From contig NC_021675.1 in assembly GCF_000247815.1 (NCBI RefSeq), forward strand, positions 61,287,029 to 61,351,028: a stretch of 64,000 nt of DNA. The letters run 5' to 3'. The translations under genes were made by a program, and so were the position numbers. The notes under the pieces are model-generated. The model saw only the letters and a program-made list of their open reading frames with translations, was not told the DNA's origin and made no database searches. Source of the stretch: Ficedula albicollis. Lineage: Eukaryota > Chordata > Aves > Passeriformes > Muscicapidae. This document shows, piece after piece, positions 12,962 through 52,799 of this stretch (positions within the stretch are counted from its first letter, which is position 1; each line of letters begins with the position of its first letter).

Positions 12962-15900
12962 TCAGTCTCCCAAGCTGTTACCTTTACTTTATATAGCTTA
13001 TCTGATTCCCATCTGAACCAAGTGAAAAATTGATAGTGTCTTCTGTGAAAGATGAACTAAATACTTTTCAAACTCTCAAATGAAACAAGACACAATGCAT
13101 GTGATCCCTCTGCCCTAACTTCAAGGTCTGAATTCAACTAAGTATCAGTGCAGACTGTGATTTTCAGCACTTTAATATATTCAAGACGTTTCCAAGGCTG
13201 CCAGGAAAAATGGGGTATATGAGAGAGCTATGCTCTTCTGCAGTGCCAGAGCCCTTTTGCAGGCCAGATAGAATGCAGCTGAGATGGCAGCAGATCCATA
13301 TATGTGCAACTGGATTGAGCCATAAGTAGTTGCAAAGGCCATGTCTAAATGTAACTCAAGTATCCAGGCTAACCTTAATATCAATGGAGTTAATGTGTCA
13401 GTAAAATACATTGAACTATATCTCTAACCTGAAAGTAGACACCCACATTTGATGGAATTAATTACACCTTGAATTCAATGCATGATATTCATGAAATGAA
13501 CTAAATTTTCTGCTTGTCTTGAACTAAAGATTCTGCTGTTCTGTAACTCAAAGTCTGTAACAACAAAAAGTTAAATAACCTCTTTCTTGTGTTTAATAAC
13601 CAACACTAAGTTGAAGTTTTCATTTTTCTGCCAGGTTGATCCATAAGGGTTTTCTCATCTCAGAGAACCGTAATGGCTCTCCAAATCATATAATTTTCTA
13701 TATCTCCTGCAAATTGTGTAAAACTGTTTCATTGTAACCATAGACTTCAGTATCTAAGAGGGAGCTTTCAGACTGAAGAGATAGACTTTCTAATATGACA
13801 TCTAAGTTCCCTATACATTTTTTACCTTTTCACTAGCTAACTCACTTTGATCTCTCTAGTTGTGTCTTGAAAGCTGTATTTGTATTCTGGAAGTTGTGTG
13901 TATAGTGGAAATTTTAGCCTGCCTGCATAGTAAAGAGCCTACTTATCAGATTTAAAGGTTTCTGAAATTGTGAGGTGCTTTCAACTCAGACACTACACAA
14001 ACTTAGGTTATCATCTCTCCATATTTCGTAGAGCAATGCAGGGTCAGAGTGGCTAAAATCTGCATGGCAGCTGTGATTCAAAGGACTGTTGGATGCTGCA
14101 GTGAAAGGGTGGAAGTGATTCAGAAGACAGCAGTGTTCCTCCAAGTGCCCATTGTGCTTCAAAGAGGCAGTATTATAAAATACTGTACTGCTGAGAAAGA
14201 TAAACCTGACTCTTGGTGGCCTGTGGTCAAAGATCTTATTGAACACTTCACAAGGGAAAAGTCACTGACCTCAGTGTCCTGGATGGGTTATATTACACTA
14301 GTAAAACCAAGTCCAGAACATTTTGGGTCTAGTTTTGCATTCTTCACTCAGTGTTAGGTGCCAGTATTTCTCCTGATGTGCTCTGGATTCAAACAAACTC
14401 TACAAACCAAAAGCTGTGTTGGACTTAGCCCCAAGTTCAGCTCCTTCTAAATCTGCTGTCAGCGGTGCATTGGGAAATTCACCCATAGCAGATGGGCTTT
14501 TGTTCTGCCTTGGTTTTGATGCTGTCAGGTGAGTGGGAGTAATTTGAACTCCAAAGACTGAAGTGGAAATCAAAAAACTAGCCAAAATCCCAAGTGATCC
14601 TGTTCGTGAGCAGATGTTTTTAGACCGTGGCCATCAAAAAGACTGTAGATGAAAACATTAACTACAAAAGAAAAACAGATTGCTGGCACTTTGTGCACGT
14701 CAAGAAAAGAGAGTTACAAAAATGGGGATAAAATATTTTGTTGTTGCTAAATCATACTTATTTACTAAATATTGATACCACATGACTTCCCATTTATTAA
14801 TAAAAGTAATAGGATAAATGCTTTCATCTAAAAGGTTTTTTTGAAGCATATTAAAAGGTAGGGAACACTTAACAGGAGAAAAACAATAGGAAGAGCAGGT
14901 TAGTTTATATAAGAACAAGCAAGATGACGAGCATGATATGTAGGCACAACCATCATCACAATTCACTGGGTTAGTTATACCCTGTGGATACAGTAGAGAG
15001 ACTTGACTGCATTCCCAGTCCAAATATGGGTTGGAAGGAGAATGGATTGAGAGAAGCTCTTGGGGAAAAGATTGGGGAATCTTGGGGAAGGGACCTCGAC
15101 AACTTGATAAATTATATAGTTTATGTGAGTGAAGTTCATCACATCCAAATCAGACGTCTGGTATTATCTTTAAATACGGGGGGTAAATGAGGCAGGGGAT
15201 GAATGGAAGAAACGAGGAGAGAGAAGCCAGATGAGAGACAAAGGTAACATTAAACAAAGTAGTTCTGATGAGACAACGTCTCAAGAACTTGTTGCTATTG
15301 ACAGGTTAGATGGAGAGCAAGGAGGAGATCCTCTCACCCTCTGGGTAAGAACGGCACCCAGTTGTTTTCCTTGCTTTCAGGACAAATTCTCCAATCCTTA
15401 CACTGCTATATAAAATATGATTAAATTTTAGTCTCCTTCAGATCTTCTAAAGAGAAGGTGTAGGCCAATGTGCAGTCAGGGATTATACCCAGATGCCTCA
15501 GTGCAGGAGTTATTTCAGTCCTGGGTTTGTTTCACTGCAGTGACTCTCACCTGGCCATGTCACACTTGGCCTGTTTCAGGGATTTTCACCCACTTGGTTG
15601 TGAGGTATTCCATCCCCTCTCCATTGCTTATGTCTTTGTAGCACTGTGTAACACCAATCACCTCATCTACTGGCTCGGAAAACTCAAGCTCATCCTAATC
15701 CTACTAGGGGTACAGTGCCTTCTTCCCTCCTTAAGGATTGCAAGAAGGCTCAGGAGAGTGAGACTGGAACTTGGAGGCTCTTTGACCTGACTGAATGGAG
15801 AAAAGTACATTCCATCTGGGACCTGAGTGGTTCACTGCTGCTGTTCCTGAACACCAAGAAACTGGTAGAACCATAAAAGAACTGCCCTTTCAACTCAACC

Positions 15901-18900
15901 TGCCAAAAATGTCCAATATTAAAAGATTTGTTGGTGGAAAAGCTTTTTGAGTTTGTGCACCAATAGAGAGGGAATTTTTGAATCCCTGTTCTCCCTTGCA
16001 ACAACGAACATCACATTAATTGTTAATTTTCAGATTTGATCTCAACTGCAAATACTGATATATTTATTTTGTTCTCTTCCATATGTAGTCACTGCTCTTT
16101 CCTAACAACTCTGAAATGCAGCTGTACCATGACAAGTAAAGGATGAGGAAACAGGCATGCATGACTCCTTGACTAGTAAAATTTTCCAAAGACTGAGCCA
16201 GGAGCACAGAGAAGTCCTGGGGATAGCAGTAAATATACATTCCCTTGGGTTCTCTGGAGTGGAGAGAAGACAAGCATCTCTTCTTTTTCCTCCCTCACGT
16301 TAAAAAAAACCCTTAAAACACTCATGCTTTATGCTCCAATTTTCCTGTAGCAATATGATTCAGTAATTTCATTATGCAAATTCCTCTAATTTGGAGTGCC
16401 TATTATTTATTCTTCTTTTACTCAGTCATGGCCAAAAAAAGCCACGATGGTTTTAACTTATTTGGATAAAGCACACTGATAAAAGAATTTGTGAGAATAC
16501 TGATTAAATCCATTATTTTTTTCAGCATGAAACATTGTGGGAGGTTTCCTACACAAGGCAGCTCTTGGCCCCAAATGGAAGATGAGTGTGAAACAGACGT
16601 GAAAGAGGTACAGCTCCCATCTGTCTTTCAGTGGGGCTTTGATAAGGACACACAGAATTTCAACAGGCCTCCATGTGGAGTGGGTGGCAAGCAGAAAGCC
16701 TCGTCGTGAGCACTGGTGAGTTTTCACAGATAGTCATGCACGGAGACAAACCAGAGAAAAGTGATTAATGAGCTGGAATAACACAATCTCGAGGAGTACT
16801 ATAGTTTGTACTACAATGTTTCTTCACGCTGCACACATCTGTCACAAACCAGCTCATGAAATCACTTGCTGTTCGCTTTATCTGCAGAAACATTCTCTGT
16901 GTGCTGACATCACACCAAACGTGCCAGGGTAAGCAAATGCAACCCTGTGGCAAACAGCTCGGATCAACAGTAACATCTGTCTTCTTAACTTGCTCTGGCC
17001 AATTATTTCACAGGGCTGAGCTAATAAAAATGCCCATAGCTTGGGTGAGAATGTGTAACAACCACCTCTGCAACCGGCCCTTTCGCTCAAAGCTATCCTG
17101 AGTCACATGGCTGGGCTGAGAGCTCCAGTTTAAAACAGTAAAGGCAGGATGTGAGAAAAGTGCTGCTTCCAAATCAGCAGCACCGCCTACCAGGGGAAGT
17201 GTCACTTTCTTTACTTTCTTTGAAGAACCTGTTTTCAGACACCACAAATGAGAGAACACTGGCCCTTTGGACTGACTTTATCTTCTCCACACTTGATCCC
17301 ATGTTCTCTTTATGGTTTCTCTCATCCTATCAACCTCCCACCCTGCCTTTTGAGTTCTGCTAGCTCCTCTCTTCTGCCATCATTCCATCTTTCAGGGAAA
17401 ACTGAGGCTGACTTATAATTTTACTCATTGTGCTTATGTTGCTTTTTCTTTACCTTTAAGGCCTCTGACTTAACCCAAAATTTCCAGCTCTTATAATTTT
17501 ATGGCAAATCTTGAAAATGTGGTATTTTTCTTCAAATATTAACTACTGCAGTAATTGGAGACTTTCTGTTCCATAATAAAACAATTTTCCAGTTCTCATT
17601 TCACAGATGGAAGCTCAAGAACACAACTCCCAGGCTTATAAAAAGACCATAAACACACTGCCCCCAAATATCGGTTATTAATTTTTAAATTCATAACTAG
17701 AAAAAAAGGCTCAGGAGTTTGAAAACTTGAGGTGGGAAAGGCTCCTAAACCCACCTTTCCTCAGCAATTTTCATTTGGACTGATCGTTTAATTAGAAAAA
17801 TATGATGAGAAAAGCATCATATATTCTAGGCAAGCACCATTTTTATGGTAAATCCCCTAACCCTTTCCAAGTTAAATGGAACAATTTGTCTTTTCATGAA
17901 TTAAAGAGAAGAAAGGTTTCCTCATAAATTTAAACTTTTAACTTTGATTTCTAGAATTAATTCTATATTTGTTTCTCTAATTTATTCTAAAATTCTGTTT
18001 CAGTGTTCCAATCCCCATCCCTCTTGGCACCCACCCTGCAGACACTCTCACAGAAAGATTGGCTGATATCCAGTGACATCTACACCATCCTTCCACAAAG
18101 CCAAGCCACCATAAAAAGATTCATAAAATCTGCAGGCCCCTGAACCTTGTTACTCTGCCAACAAGTTAAAAACCAGTCACATAAAATGGGATGGTATCAA
18201 GAAAAAAAGACATTAGGGAAGAGATGGAAAACAGAAGGTTGATTTTGGGATGTTTTAAAAAATATGCAGTTATATACTGAATACAGAGTGATACCAATAA
18301 TGACAGTACAAAAGGAGCAAGTTGGGTTAATACATAGAATCTGCATTTCTAAAAGAGTAACTAATCTACAAGAAGTCTTTTCTTACCTGCTAAATAGAAT
18401 TTAATAGAATACAGTTAGTACAGCTCCATTCACCATATATCCTCCTCTTGGAAAGATTCTCTAATCTTGCCAATCCTTCCAGGAGACGATACATGCCATC
18501 TGGAGGAAATGTTTCTCTTTCCCCTACCCTCCCATCTGTTATATATTTCTCTTTGATCCCCCACCCTCAGCACTTTATCCTCTGATCATCCCTAGACCTC
18601 AGGCTCTGGCTGTACAACCATTTTCACTTTCAGTCTCACTGTTATTTCTCTTTGGGTTCCGCCTTGTGGTTTTACCACACTACTGAAACTCCTAGTCTGC
18701 AACAGTCTTAGCGGAATCCTCCTTCATCTCTAATTCCAATCTGTCTCTCTCTTTCTTTGATCTTGAAAATATGAGTGGGCTTCCTGAACTCATTTAAGGA
18801 CTTCTGCTCTCCAATCATATACTCTTTAATCAGGCCAATTGTCTGCATTATGGTGACACAATCAGAAATGAAGTAGGGAATTCAAGATCCTACCTATCCA

Positions 18901-21900
18901 AGACAGCATCTGCTCTTTCTATAGTATTTTCTGAACAATAAATATATAAGCTTTCTTATAAACAGGGTCTTTAAAAACAGAGATCTCACATATTATCCAC
19001 AAACTCAGTTCAAGTCTTTTGCTCTCTTTATATTTAAAAAAAAAACTTTACACTGAAGACAATCTTTGTAGTACCAGTTCTAAAATTCCCTAGCAACTTT
19101 GATTCTTTTTCTTCTTGACCCACCCCAGTGAACACAAAAAACAGCTTGCTACTCTCTTTCAGCAATCTTTTACATATCTGGATACTCATATCATGTCCCT
19201 TTTCTGTCCTTATTGTCCTAGACTAAACAACTTCAGATCTTTAAAGCTTAGCTTTAAGTCATATTTCTAAAGCTCTAATTATTTTAGTGATTTCACTCTT
19301 GTGGGTTTTCTCCAACTGATTTATGTACTACATTTTAAGCAGCAAACACAAATCTAGACACTGAATTCCAACTGAGAACTTAGAAGCAGTGAGGAAAGAG
19401 GAAACAGGAGAGATTAGGTGATGGGGTCTCTCACAGGCTTGCAAACTTACATGGGGAACTGTACTGAGACAGTTCAGTCAGTACAGTTCAATCTGTTTCA
19501 CTACTCAATTGCTCATTGCTTGTGCCAAACTGTAGTACTCTGCAGCTGCTCTTGTTGAATTGCATCTTATTTACCGAAACCATTTAAATAAACAATTGTA
19601 AATTTCAATTTTTCTATTGTCTTGCACTCAGCTGAAGGAACCATAACAACAGTGCTGGGCTCAAGACGTTCCTATGGAAGTATCCAACATAATTTGTGAT
19701 AGACTTTAAAGGACTGATGACTATTTGGACAACAGAATTCCAAGAAGTTGTGCATTGCAAAGTTCAGATTTTAATTTCACTGTTTGCTTACAAAAATACT
19801 ATCAAAGATATTAGTAATATCAGTATGTAATTATGTGACACCCACAGCTTTTACACAGTCTACAACACCTATTATTTTATTATAGATTAAATTAGACTTG
19901 TGAGACAAGGTATGTTCTTAATTATAATGTCTGTTTGTTACTTTATGGTCTTCTGAAGGCTTATAAGCTGATTTTATTTTCACTGTGCTGTGAATTGCTC
20001 TTCTAGGTTGGTTCTGGCAGTCCATTAAGAGCATCCTAAGGTGAAACATATTGGCCTAGCCAAATAGAAAATGGATAAATTGACTCCTTTAATTCCTTAG
20101 AAATTATGTTCCCTTTAATGCACTGTATCATTTCTGATCAGCAGGATATTGCAGGACATACACAAGGATACATCAGGGATTAAGTTATATGAAGTTCTAG
20201 GCAGTTGTTCAACAGCAAAGCAGCACATGGAGCAGAAAGAAGCAAATTCCCATTTATGTTTGTGTTTTCCTTTAATTCACAGTAACCATTTATAACAAGA
20301 ATAAGGCGTTTCTATGACTCACAGCCATTTCCATGTCACTGCTGGTTCCACAAATCTAAATCACACACACACAAATCTATGAGCTAGAGCAGATGCAGTG
20401 TGGGCCTGGCAACATTCCTTGTCTGAAGAACCCACAAAAGTTAGACTTGAAGGAGATTCCTCTTTCTTTCAGACAGCCCTTCACGTACTGAACTGATAGT
20501 AGTTGGTGCCACCACTCTCCCTTTGGAGGCCAGCAGGTGGTAAGGACCCATAGGTCAGTACTTTTAGAGAACTACAAACTTTGGTATTCTGCTGAGCAGT
20601 GACTCTGCCTTAGGTCTGTCGAGCCACTTCAAGCTCCCTCAGCAGCCACCTGAGCTCACACCGTGCAGTGAGGAGAGGGGGCTGCAAAGCAGGAAACCTG
20701 CACTCCTAGGTGGGTTTGATCTTTTCCATCTTTTTGCTTCTGCAAAAAACCAAAAGTTTCTAAAACTATATGAGAAAACTGAATTTTCCAGTGTAGATAG
20801 AGTATTTTCCTGCAACACGAAAACACCAAAGCCTGTTATTGACCAGAAAGATCAGAGAATTGAAATTGTCTCCTACAGCACATGAAAAAAGCCTGAAATT
20901 TTGTAACTTGGATTTCATGGAGGGAAAAAACAAGGTCTTTTCTTTCCTTCTCCATTCTTCCCTCTTCAAACACATATTTTGACCTATCCTTGTCTCCTTA
21001 TAAACACCCTCACACATCAAACAGATCTTCAAAACACAAGTCATCTCGCTTTGTTCCTCTAAACACCTTTCATTTTTATGAATCAGTATTTTCCAATAAA
21101 AAAGCAGATTCTTATTTTGTTCCCAAACACCTGCTCAAAAATACACTTATCTTTTGACTGCAGACTAACTTAACAATAAAGTTTGAGATACAATTCCCCC
21201 TTCCACAGCTACAAAAAATCCTGTAAAGACTGACAAAATTTATAGCTTATGATTTCTAGGCCAGTTCTGTTATTAACAGTCTCAATTTCCTCTCCTTAAA
21301 CATAGTAACACAAACTGTTCTTTTGGCTGGAAAGGGAGTGAAGAACAGAGCAGGCTGTGGCATTTCCTTCAGATCATCCTGTCTCTGTGCCAAAAACCTA
21401 CCTTTTTTTCTACTGCACCAAATGCAATGAGTTCAGAATAGCTGAATACATGTAAGAGGAGAAAGCTCTGGATTTTTTACTTTGCTTTCAGTATACTTTA
21501 TGAGCATTTCTTGAATAGACTTTTGGATTCATTAACATTTCCTAAGATTATTTATTGGCATCAGTTTCAGGCAGAACACAAAAAAGAAAAATAACCTCTC
21601 CTTTTCAATTACTATTAGGGGGTGGAGGAAAGAGAAATAAATTTTCCTTAGAAGTATATTTCCAGGGGGCAGCTTGCCTTGCTTATGGAGACAGCTGAGA
21701 AAGTTCTCACTTTGTTTGAACTGATGTGTTTGTGAAAGTCTTATTTCTCCTCCCACCTCTTCTTTTCTTCTCCAGTGTCCAGTTTGAAAACAAACTGACA
21801 GATGTGCTCTTGGATCAGCTTGTGAGACTTGCAATGACAGGAATACAAAGAAACTTTTGCTGTTTAGTTCAGGAAATGAGATGCAGACAATCTGATAAAT

Positions 21901-24740
21901 AAACAGTGTTTATTACTCCAGTTTAAAGTGTGTTTTGTATTTCCTTTCAAAATACTCCTACGAGGAACTGAGGATGAATATTAAACATGTGCTCCTAATT
22001 TAGAGACCTCAATGGCAAGGTCAGAGGGTCTTTAACTTACACAATTTGTATAGTTAGGTTATAACAGCAGTGAGTGTTTCTGATCTTTAACCACACTGAA
22101 GAAACAACAAGAAATATGAATAACATAGAAATTCACTCCAAAGAAACTTACAAGACTTATGAATACACCAAGATGAATTAGAAGAATAGGACTGTGTGTG
22201 AATTGGAATGCTTTTTGACTTTAACTAAGAGACACACTAAAGAGATCCAGTATGGATTGGGACAAGATAGAGTGAAAATATTCTTTTACTCAAGCAATTA
22301 AGTATTCATTTTAATGGTTCTGGACTCATAGATTTAGGTTTAGATATCATTCAAATGGCACTTCCATTATCAGCAGCATCTAGATCCCCAGAACAGCACT
22401 AACGTCTCATTTAACTTTTAATTCAGTCAAGGTCATGCGCCACCCTATTTCTCTATCATGGCTATGCAGCCTACACAGCACTGAGGAGCCCAGCATCCAC
22501 AGCTCTGATGGCACATATGCTGCCAGGTACAAATAGGAAGAGACAGGGACCTGCCCTGCATGCGTGCCAGGAGATGCAAACAAGCAAGCACAAAAGGACA
22601 ATTAGCTTCATAAAAAGGCAACAAGAATTTCTTTCCTATTGTGAGAAAGAAAAGAGGAGAGTTCAGAATGCAGTAGGTGAGTTTTGGAGCCAACTCTTGA
22701 TATTCTGTTAAGGACATGATGGCAGCATGCTCTGCTGTCCTTTGGGATTTGCAAAAACAATTTGGCCTTCAAGAGAGAAAACAGAGACCCACTGAGTCAC
22801 CAGTAACATTTGCTGCACTGCTTTGGATTTGTCTTGAGGCACCTCCCTTCCCTTCCAGTTCTGCAGCACAGCATCATTTCCATCAGACAGAGGTGATTCA
22901 GAACCCATGAAACGGTCATTTTTCCAAGTCTTGGAGAACTGTTACTGAATGAGTTATCATTGAAACAGCTTTTTAGTGCCACATTTGAATTCTGAATTAA
23001 TTCAAATTCTAGTGAAAGGTGTTCAACAAGTGTCATTGAGCCAAGAAACTTTACTCACTGTTCCCAAGAGGAACACACCCAATACTTGTTGTGAGTTTCA
23101 TTTTCATTCCTAACCTTACTCTTTGCACCACTCTTTTTTTTTGGAAAAATGAGTTTTGAGGGGAAAAGTATCCCATACTACACCTATGCTTATCTGAGAG
23201 AAATAATTTAATCTGTTATATTTTGGCTACAAGACATCAGTTAGCAGAAAACGCCTTTCAGATTTATTCATTTTGTTTTTTTTAAATCCAAAATGAACAA
23301 AATGTAGACTGATAAGTTAATCATGAAAGAATCTGTGAAACTCCTTACACCCATCCTATTTGCCAAACATTCTCCAGTTAAGGTGGCTGTATTTACCTGT
23401 TGATGTTCACCTGTTTTCTTATACCGTGTTTGAGGTCTCCAAGTGTGACCACAGAGGTAACAACAGGACTCCAACAGAACGATGGAATAGTCTGCAGTAC
23501 AACACTAATACCAGCAGTTCTTCACAGACTATTTTGTATTTACTATTTACTACTTTGTAATTGGAAACATTTTCCCCAACCTCTTCCTTGTAACTGTTAT
23601 TGTAAATAACAAAAATATTCACCTAACACAAGTGCTCTTGTTTCCTTCTGATCCATGCTTCAGGCCAAACACTTTTCACTTTTATTAGTTTGTTTCCTTA
23701 AAGGGCAAGTTTATATCAAAACACTGACATTTTTCATATTTTAGATATTGCACTAAAAAATCATTTAGGTAAACCTTACCCTTTCAAAGTGTGGCAAAAT
23801 GTGTGCTACAGCAAAATCTTACAGTTTTCTTATCACAAGACTTCTTTAGCTATGATGTATACTTTTTTTTATGATAAGTAAGACTGCTGCTGCTTGGAAA
23901 ATCCAAGCTTGGACCAACTCAGTGCCTATAACAGAGGGACTCACTAACTCACTAACTGTAGTGGGGGAATCTGGCTGCTGCCTCCTGCATCCAAGAGGTC
24001 CTTAGTTAGAACACAGTATGGTGATTTCAACCCTATAGCCTGATGCAGCTCAGTGTGCCTACTTAAACCTAGCTCACAGCATCCCCTCAGAAGGCCTGAG
24101 GCAGTACCTTGCAGGACTACACGAGTTTTATCCCTCGCATGAAAAAGAGGGAAAGGGGAACTGCAGGCAGAAGTCAAGGTTGGATGTATCATATGCAAGT
24201 AAGACTTTCAAAGTTTGGTATAGTCTCTGGGTGAGCTATATCAGGGGTACTTTTTCTGAAGTCAGCTTAACTTTTTTGAAAGCCAGCTCAACCCATACTT
24301 GGATTACTTAATTTGAAAGCTATATCTAGGTTGTGATCACCTTAGAGCAAAAATGAGTCTTTTCTTGATAAAGATGGCATGCATGGTCAAGATTTACTCT
24401 GCATGTTATGAAGACTGTGGAGGTGACTAGTTGTCAGAGCTCGACAGATGCTCTCTTCCACCTGACAGTCTTACTGAATACATTGTAATTAATAACAGAT
24501 CTTAAAACCTTCAAACCTCAAGTATTAAGGCTTTGGCAGAAGCTGCCAAATCTTTTGTTGAGGCAAATGACGGTGGGGAGCCCAGTAGATCCACTTTGGC
24601 AGCTGGAAAGCACAATATGCCATGATGCCATGCAGAAAAAGTGGCTACAAGGACTATGTTCAGCTACTTGGGTCTCTGCTCCGACACCAGCAAACAGGGA
24701 TTTGTGTCCAAGAGCGTGTTTAACTTTTACAACACAGATC
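12962..24740. other. Long gene-free 5' flank
   Basis: About 11.8 kb without a convincing exon, RNA gene or nameable transposon. Short open frames here are scattered over all frames without splice sites or protein similarity I recognise. A somewhat GC-richer patch near 16.9-17.2 kb carries an AP-1 consensus (TGAGTCA at 17099) next to a CACATG E-box and a RUNX-like AACCAC at 17060. This is suggestive only. Confidence 0.5.
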
Positions 24741-25121
24741 AAACTAAGAGAGGCCAAACTTCGATGTCGCGCTGCCTTGGGTGGCAGTGGCGACAAAAAC
24801 GCCTTATTAACGCTGACATTAAAGACAAACATGAGGGAAGGCAAAGCGGCTGCTGGTTTTCTACCCCTGCACCCACAGAGGTCACAGGCGCTCACATGTA
24901 ACAAATCCACATTTGTTTACGCCACGTCGGGCCCCACAGCCCCCGTGTCCCGGGGACGGGGGCACATCCTCAGCCTCACGCCGGGGCTCTCCCGCTCGGG
25001 GCGGTGATTTACCAGCACACGGGCGGCTCTGCCCCGCAGCGCCCACATGAGGGGAGCGGACCCTCCCCGCTCCGTCCGTCTGTCCGTCCGTCCCGCCCGG
25101 GGTGGAGCCTGCCCGCCCGCG

Positions 25122-25823
<702 letters not shown>

Positions 25824-26110
25824 CCTGCCCCGGCGCTCCGTGCCATGGCTCGGCGCCTCAGCCCGGCCAGCTGAGCCCCGGGAGCCCGTCCGGCAGGGAC
25901 CGCGACTCGCGGCCCTGCGCTCCGGCCTGCCCCGCTGCCCTCGGGCCTGCCCCGCTCCGCCCGCAGAAGCGCTGCCGGGGCAGAAGGCGCTGTCCTGAGT
26001 GTGCATAGCGCCCGCCTTCCCCTTCCCTCGCCGCGCTCGCACCTTCCCGCCTCCTGCCCCGCGGCCGGGCGGGCTCGCACCGCGCTCCGCCGCCGCTGTC
26101 CCCGCCGAGG

Positions 26111-52569
<26,459 letters not shown>

Positions 52570-52790
52570 ATAGAATTGAGGAAGCTCTCACCATAATTAA
52601 ACTCACTTATTCTGGAACACTAGATACCTCCTTTACAGCTACAGTAATTATACTTCCTGTTGACTAATGACAAGGTGGACTAACTTAATTGCCTGAGCCA
52701 TTTCTGTACATAGTAGCTAGAATGACTTCAAAGATGCCATTTATAGAAGATTTAAATTTCAAATAAACTTAAAAACTGTGTTCTGGGGAG
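52570..52790 (+). other. HTRA3: HTRA3 3' UTR (short form)
   Basis: A 190-nt trailer from the stop codon to the first good poly(A) signal. Longer forms are possible, since further AATAAA hexamers lie at 53720 and 54875 and bird 3' UTRs can run 1-2 kb. Nothing in the sequence decides between them. Confidence 0.55.
52762..52767 (+). terminator. HTRA3: Probable HTRA3 polyadenylation signal
   Basis: AATAAA 193 nt after the stop codon, followed by a GU-rich element (ctgtgttctgggg) at the right distance for cleavage near 52785. Alternative hexamers at 53720 and 54875 could serve longer transcripts. Confidence 0.6.
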
Positions 52791-52799
52791 AAGGAGAAA

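Noticed and set aside
24555..25007. 150-residue + strand frame just upstream of the promoter
   Set aside because: Overlaps frames on both strands in CpG island DNA, where stop codons are rare; no recognisable protein.
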